From: Massilia phosphatilytica | GTDB taxonomy: Bacteria; Pseudomonadota; Gammaproteobacteria; Burkholderiales; Burkholderiaceae_D | Length of the DNA: 64,000 bases | NCBI RefSeq assembly: GCF_002968015.1 | Contig: NZ_PUIP01000014.1 | Location: forward strand, 153,929 to 217,928 | Direction: 5' to 3' | Shown here: positions 62,145-64,000 of the stretch, in pieces | Layout: every line of letters begins with the position of its first letter | How positions within the stretch are numbered: position 1 is the first letter of the stretch | Made by a program: the position numbers and the translations under genes | Notes under the pieces: model-generated | Told to the model about the DNA's origin: nothing | The model's database searches: none | Seen by the model: the letters and a program-made list of their open reading frames with translations, nothing else

Positions 62145-64000
62145 TCGCTTGCCCCACTCTGGCCCGCCGCCTGCTCCCGGCGCTACTCGCCATCCTGCTG
62201 TCCGGCTGCGCGGCCCAAATGGCCTATCGCGAAGGGAACGAGCTCGTGGCCCAGGACAAGGTCGAGGCCGGACTCACGAAATACCAGCAGGCGCTGGCCG
62301 CCGATCCGACCAACGTCCAGTACAAGTCCGCGTTCCTGCGCGCGCGCGACGCCGCCACGAACCGCCTGCTGCCGCAGGCCGACCGTGAACTGGCCGAGGG
62401 CAAGGCGGACCTGGCCGTCGCGGACTACCGGCGCGTGCTGGCGATCGATCCGGGGAACGACCGCGCCCGCGCGGGCCTGCGCCAGGTCGACGCGGACCGC
62501 CGCCACGGCGTGCTGATGGGAGAAGCGCAAGCGGCCCTCGAACGCAAGGATTACGACACCGCGAAGACGAAGCTGACGGCCATCCTGACGGAGCGCCCGA
62601 CCTACGAACCGGCACGGCAACTGCTGGCCGAGGTGAACGAGAAGATCGCGGCGAATGCGCCCGAGGCGGCGCTGGCGGCCGCGTTCCGTACGCCCATCAA
62701 CCTGGAATTCCGCGACGCGCCCATCAAGCAGATCTTCGAAGTCATCGCACGCCACTCGGGCCTGAACTTCCTGTTCGACAAGGACGTCAAGACGGACCAG
62801 CGCGCGTCGGTCTTCCTGAAGAACAGCACGGTGGAAGCGGCCGTGTACTACCTCCTGATGACGAACCAGCTGGAACGCCAGGTCATGGACGGCAACACGA
62901 TCCTGATCTACCCGAACATCGCGGCCAAGCAGAAGGAATACCAGGAGATGACGGTCAAGACCTTCTACCTGGCCAATGCGGAGGCGAAATCCATCGGCAA
63001 CACGCTCAAGACGATCCTGAAATCGAAGGACGTCGTCGTGGACGAGAAGCTGAACCTCGTGATCCTGCGCGACACCCCGGAAGCCGTGAAGCTGGCGTCG
63101 CAACTGGTGGCGCTGCAGGACGTGCCGGAGGCCGAGGTGATGCTGGACGTCGAGGTGCTGGAGGTGCAGCGCAACCGCCTGCTCGACCTGGGCATCGACT
63201 GGCCCACGAGCCTGTCGTTCGCGCCGCTGCAGGCCGCGGGCGGCGCCGCGATCACGGTCGACCAGCTGCGCCACCTGAACGGCAGCACGATCGGCGTGAC
63301 CGGCGTCACGGGTTCGCTCACCGCGAGCAAGACGGACGGCGATTCCGACACCCTGGCCGCACCCCGCATCCGCGTGCGCAACAAGGAAAAGGCCAAGGTC
63401 GTCATCGGCGACAAGCTGCCGACCATCACGACGACCATCTCGTCGGGCGTGGGCGGCTTCGCGTCGGAGTCCGTGAACTATGTCGATGTGGGCCTGAAGC
63501 TGGACGTCGAGCCCACGATCTACCTGAACAACGAAGTCGGCATCCGCATCTCGCTGGAAGTCAGCAACCTCGTGGACACGGTCACGACGAAGGGCGGCAC
63601 GACGGCTTACCGTATCGGGACGCGCTCGGCGTCGACGATGCTGCAGCTGAAGGATGGCGAGAACCAGGTGCTGGCGGGCCTGATCAAGAACGAGGACCGC
63701 TCCAGCAGCACGAAGCTGCCGGGTATCGGCGACCTGCCGATCCTGGGCCGGTTGTTCGGCAGCCAGCAGGACACGCGCAACAAGACCGAAGTCGTGCTGT
63801 CGATCACGCCGCACCTGATCCGCACCCTGCAGCGCCCGCCGGCATCGAGCTCCGAATTCAGCGCCGGCACGGAGGCCAGCTTCCGGCGCCGTCCTGACAC
63901 CAACGTGCGCACGCCGGTGCAGGTGCCGGCGCAGGGCGCGCGCGCGGTGCCGGGCGGTGCGCCCGCGCGCGCGCCGGCGCCACCGGCGGGCGCAGCGCAG
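62141..64000 (+). CDS. GspD-like secretin lipoprotein with TPR-type N-terminus (cut at window end)
   Basis: At least 620 residues; the 3' end lies outside the window. TTG 62141 has GGAG 7 bases upstream and overlaps the previous stop. The signal MIACPTLARRLLPALLAILLSGC ends in a lipobox. Residues about 25-170 hold tetratricopeptide-like repeats (GLTKYQQALAADPTN; ADYRRVLAIDPGN). A secretin N0/N1 region (INLEFRDAPIKQIFEVIARHSGLNFLFD) follows, then the secretin core with LAAPRIRVRNKEKAKVVIGDKLP and the VGLKLDVEP..IRISLEVSN..TMLQLKDGENQVLAGLI pattern. The visible end is an Ala/Pro tail. It forms the outer membrane exit channel. A TPR-secretin fusion distinguishes it from classical GspD. Confidence 0.9.
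   Translation, partial: MIACPTLARRLLPALLAILLSGCAAQMAYREGNELVAQDKVEAGLTKYQQALAADPTNVQYKSAFLRARDAATNRLLPQADRELAEGKADLAVADYRRVLAIDPGNDRARAGLRQVDADRRHGVLMGEAQAALERKDYDTAKTKLTAILTERPTYEPARQLLAEVNEKIAANAPEAALAAAFRTPINLEFRDAPIKQIFEVIARHSGLNFLFDKDVKTDQRASVFLKNSTVEAAVYYLLMTNQLERQVMDGNTILIYPNIAAKQKEYQEMTVKTFYLANAEAKSIGNTLKTILKSKDVVVDEKLNLVILRDTPEAVKLASQLVALQDVPEAEVMLDVEVLEVQRNRLLDLGIDWPTSLSFAPLQAAGGAAITVDQLRHLNGSTIGVTGVTGSLTASKTDGDSDTLAAPRIRVRNKEKAKVVIGDKLPTITTTISSGVGGFASESVNYVDVGLKLDVEPTIYLNNEVGIRISLEVSNLVDTVTTKGGTTAYRIGTRSASTMLQLKDGENQVLAGLIKNEDRSSSTKLPGIGDLPILGRLFGSQQDTRNKTEVVLSITPHLIRTLQRPPASSSEFSAGTEASFRRRPDTNVRTPVQVPAQGARAVPGGAPARAPAPPAGAAQ

Overview
The window is high-GC DNA with densely packed genes. 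It looks like a betaproteobacterium of the Oxalobacteraceae (Massilia, Duganella or a close relative). The grounds are the exosortase-B (XrtB) type exopolysaccharide cluster with EpsA/D/E/F/G/I/L homologues, PEP-CTERM proteins, a TIGR03790-type protein, a type II-like 'secretion system X' operon, and a palindromic intergenic repeat of a kind I recall from Massilia genomes. The genus is an inference; there is no rRNA in the window.

Layout. (1) 1-4.8 kb: start of a CoA-transferase/hydrolase gene (minus strand), a small secreted protein, an SDR dehydrogenase with a clear promoter and a LiuR-like operator, a gamma-glutamyltransferase and a patatin-like phospholipase. (2) 4.7-12.2 kb: signalling genes, namely a 1405-residue propeller hybrid kinase (overlapping the patatin gene), a receiver protein with a degenerate HPt-like tail, and a PAS-type kinase fused to a receiver. 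(3) 12.2-16.9 kb: a SulP-STAS-carbonic anhydrase fusion (minus strand) behind a palindrome-rich upstream region, tRNA-Arg(CCT) and the ABC-F ATPase uup. (4) 16.9-48.4 kb: a roughly 31-kb exopolysaccharide and protein-sorting locus. It has a CAAX-protease-related protein, epsL, the priming sugar transferase, gmd and fcl (GDP-fucose), epsD/E/F/G (export and chain length), xrtB and epsI (protein sorting), Wzy-like and Wzx-like membrane proteins, six glycosyltransferases, a CapK-like adenylate-forming enzyme, two heparinase-family lyases, wecB, galE, a sugar nucleotidyltransferase and manC. A strong intrinsic terminator closes it. (5) 48.4-55.8 kb: two PEP-CTERM proteins that are likely XrtB substrates, a TIGR03790 protein, a large secreted ExeM/NucH-type nuclease, a PhoB-like regulator with a broken receiver, the LuxR-type regulator epsA and a small lipoprotein. 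(6) 56.3-64.0 kb: a tightly overlapping secretion operon (gspG, gspF, gspE, PilM/N/O-like genes, a proline-rich protein, and a secretin cut by the window end).

How it may work together: precursors (GDP-mannose, GDP-fucose, UDP-galactose, UDP-ManNAc) feed lipid-linked repeat-unit assembly. Wzx/Wzy-like proteins flip and polymerise it, and EpsE/F/G/L export it. XrtB with EpsI probably anchors PEP-CTERM proteins to the same matrix. EpsA, translated directly after a regulator with an altered phosphorylation site, is the likely local controller.

Points most worth a second look: the +1 frameshift that separates the nucleotide-binding loop from the rest of manC; the pseudo-receiver/EpsA pair; the missing P-loop lysine in the EpsG-like protein; the degenerate HPt tail; the LiuR-like operator; and a hairpin-rich leader in front of the secretion operon. 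I found no CRISPR array, prophage, insertion sequence or rRNA.
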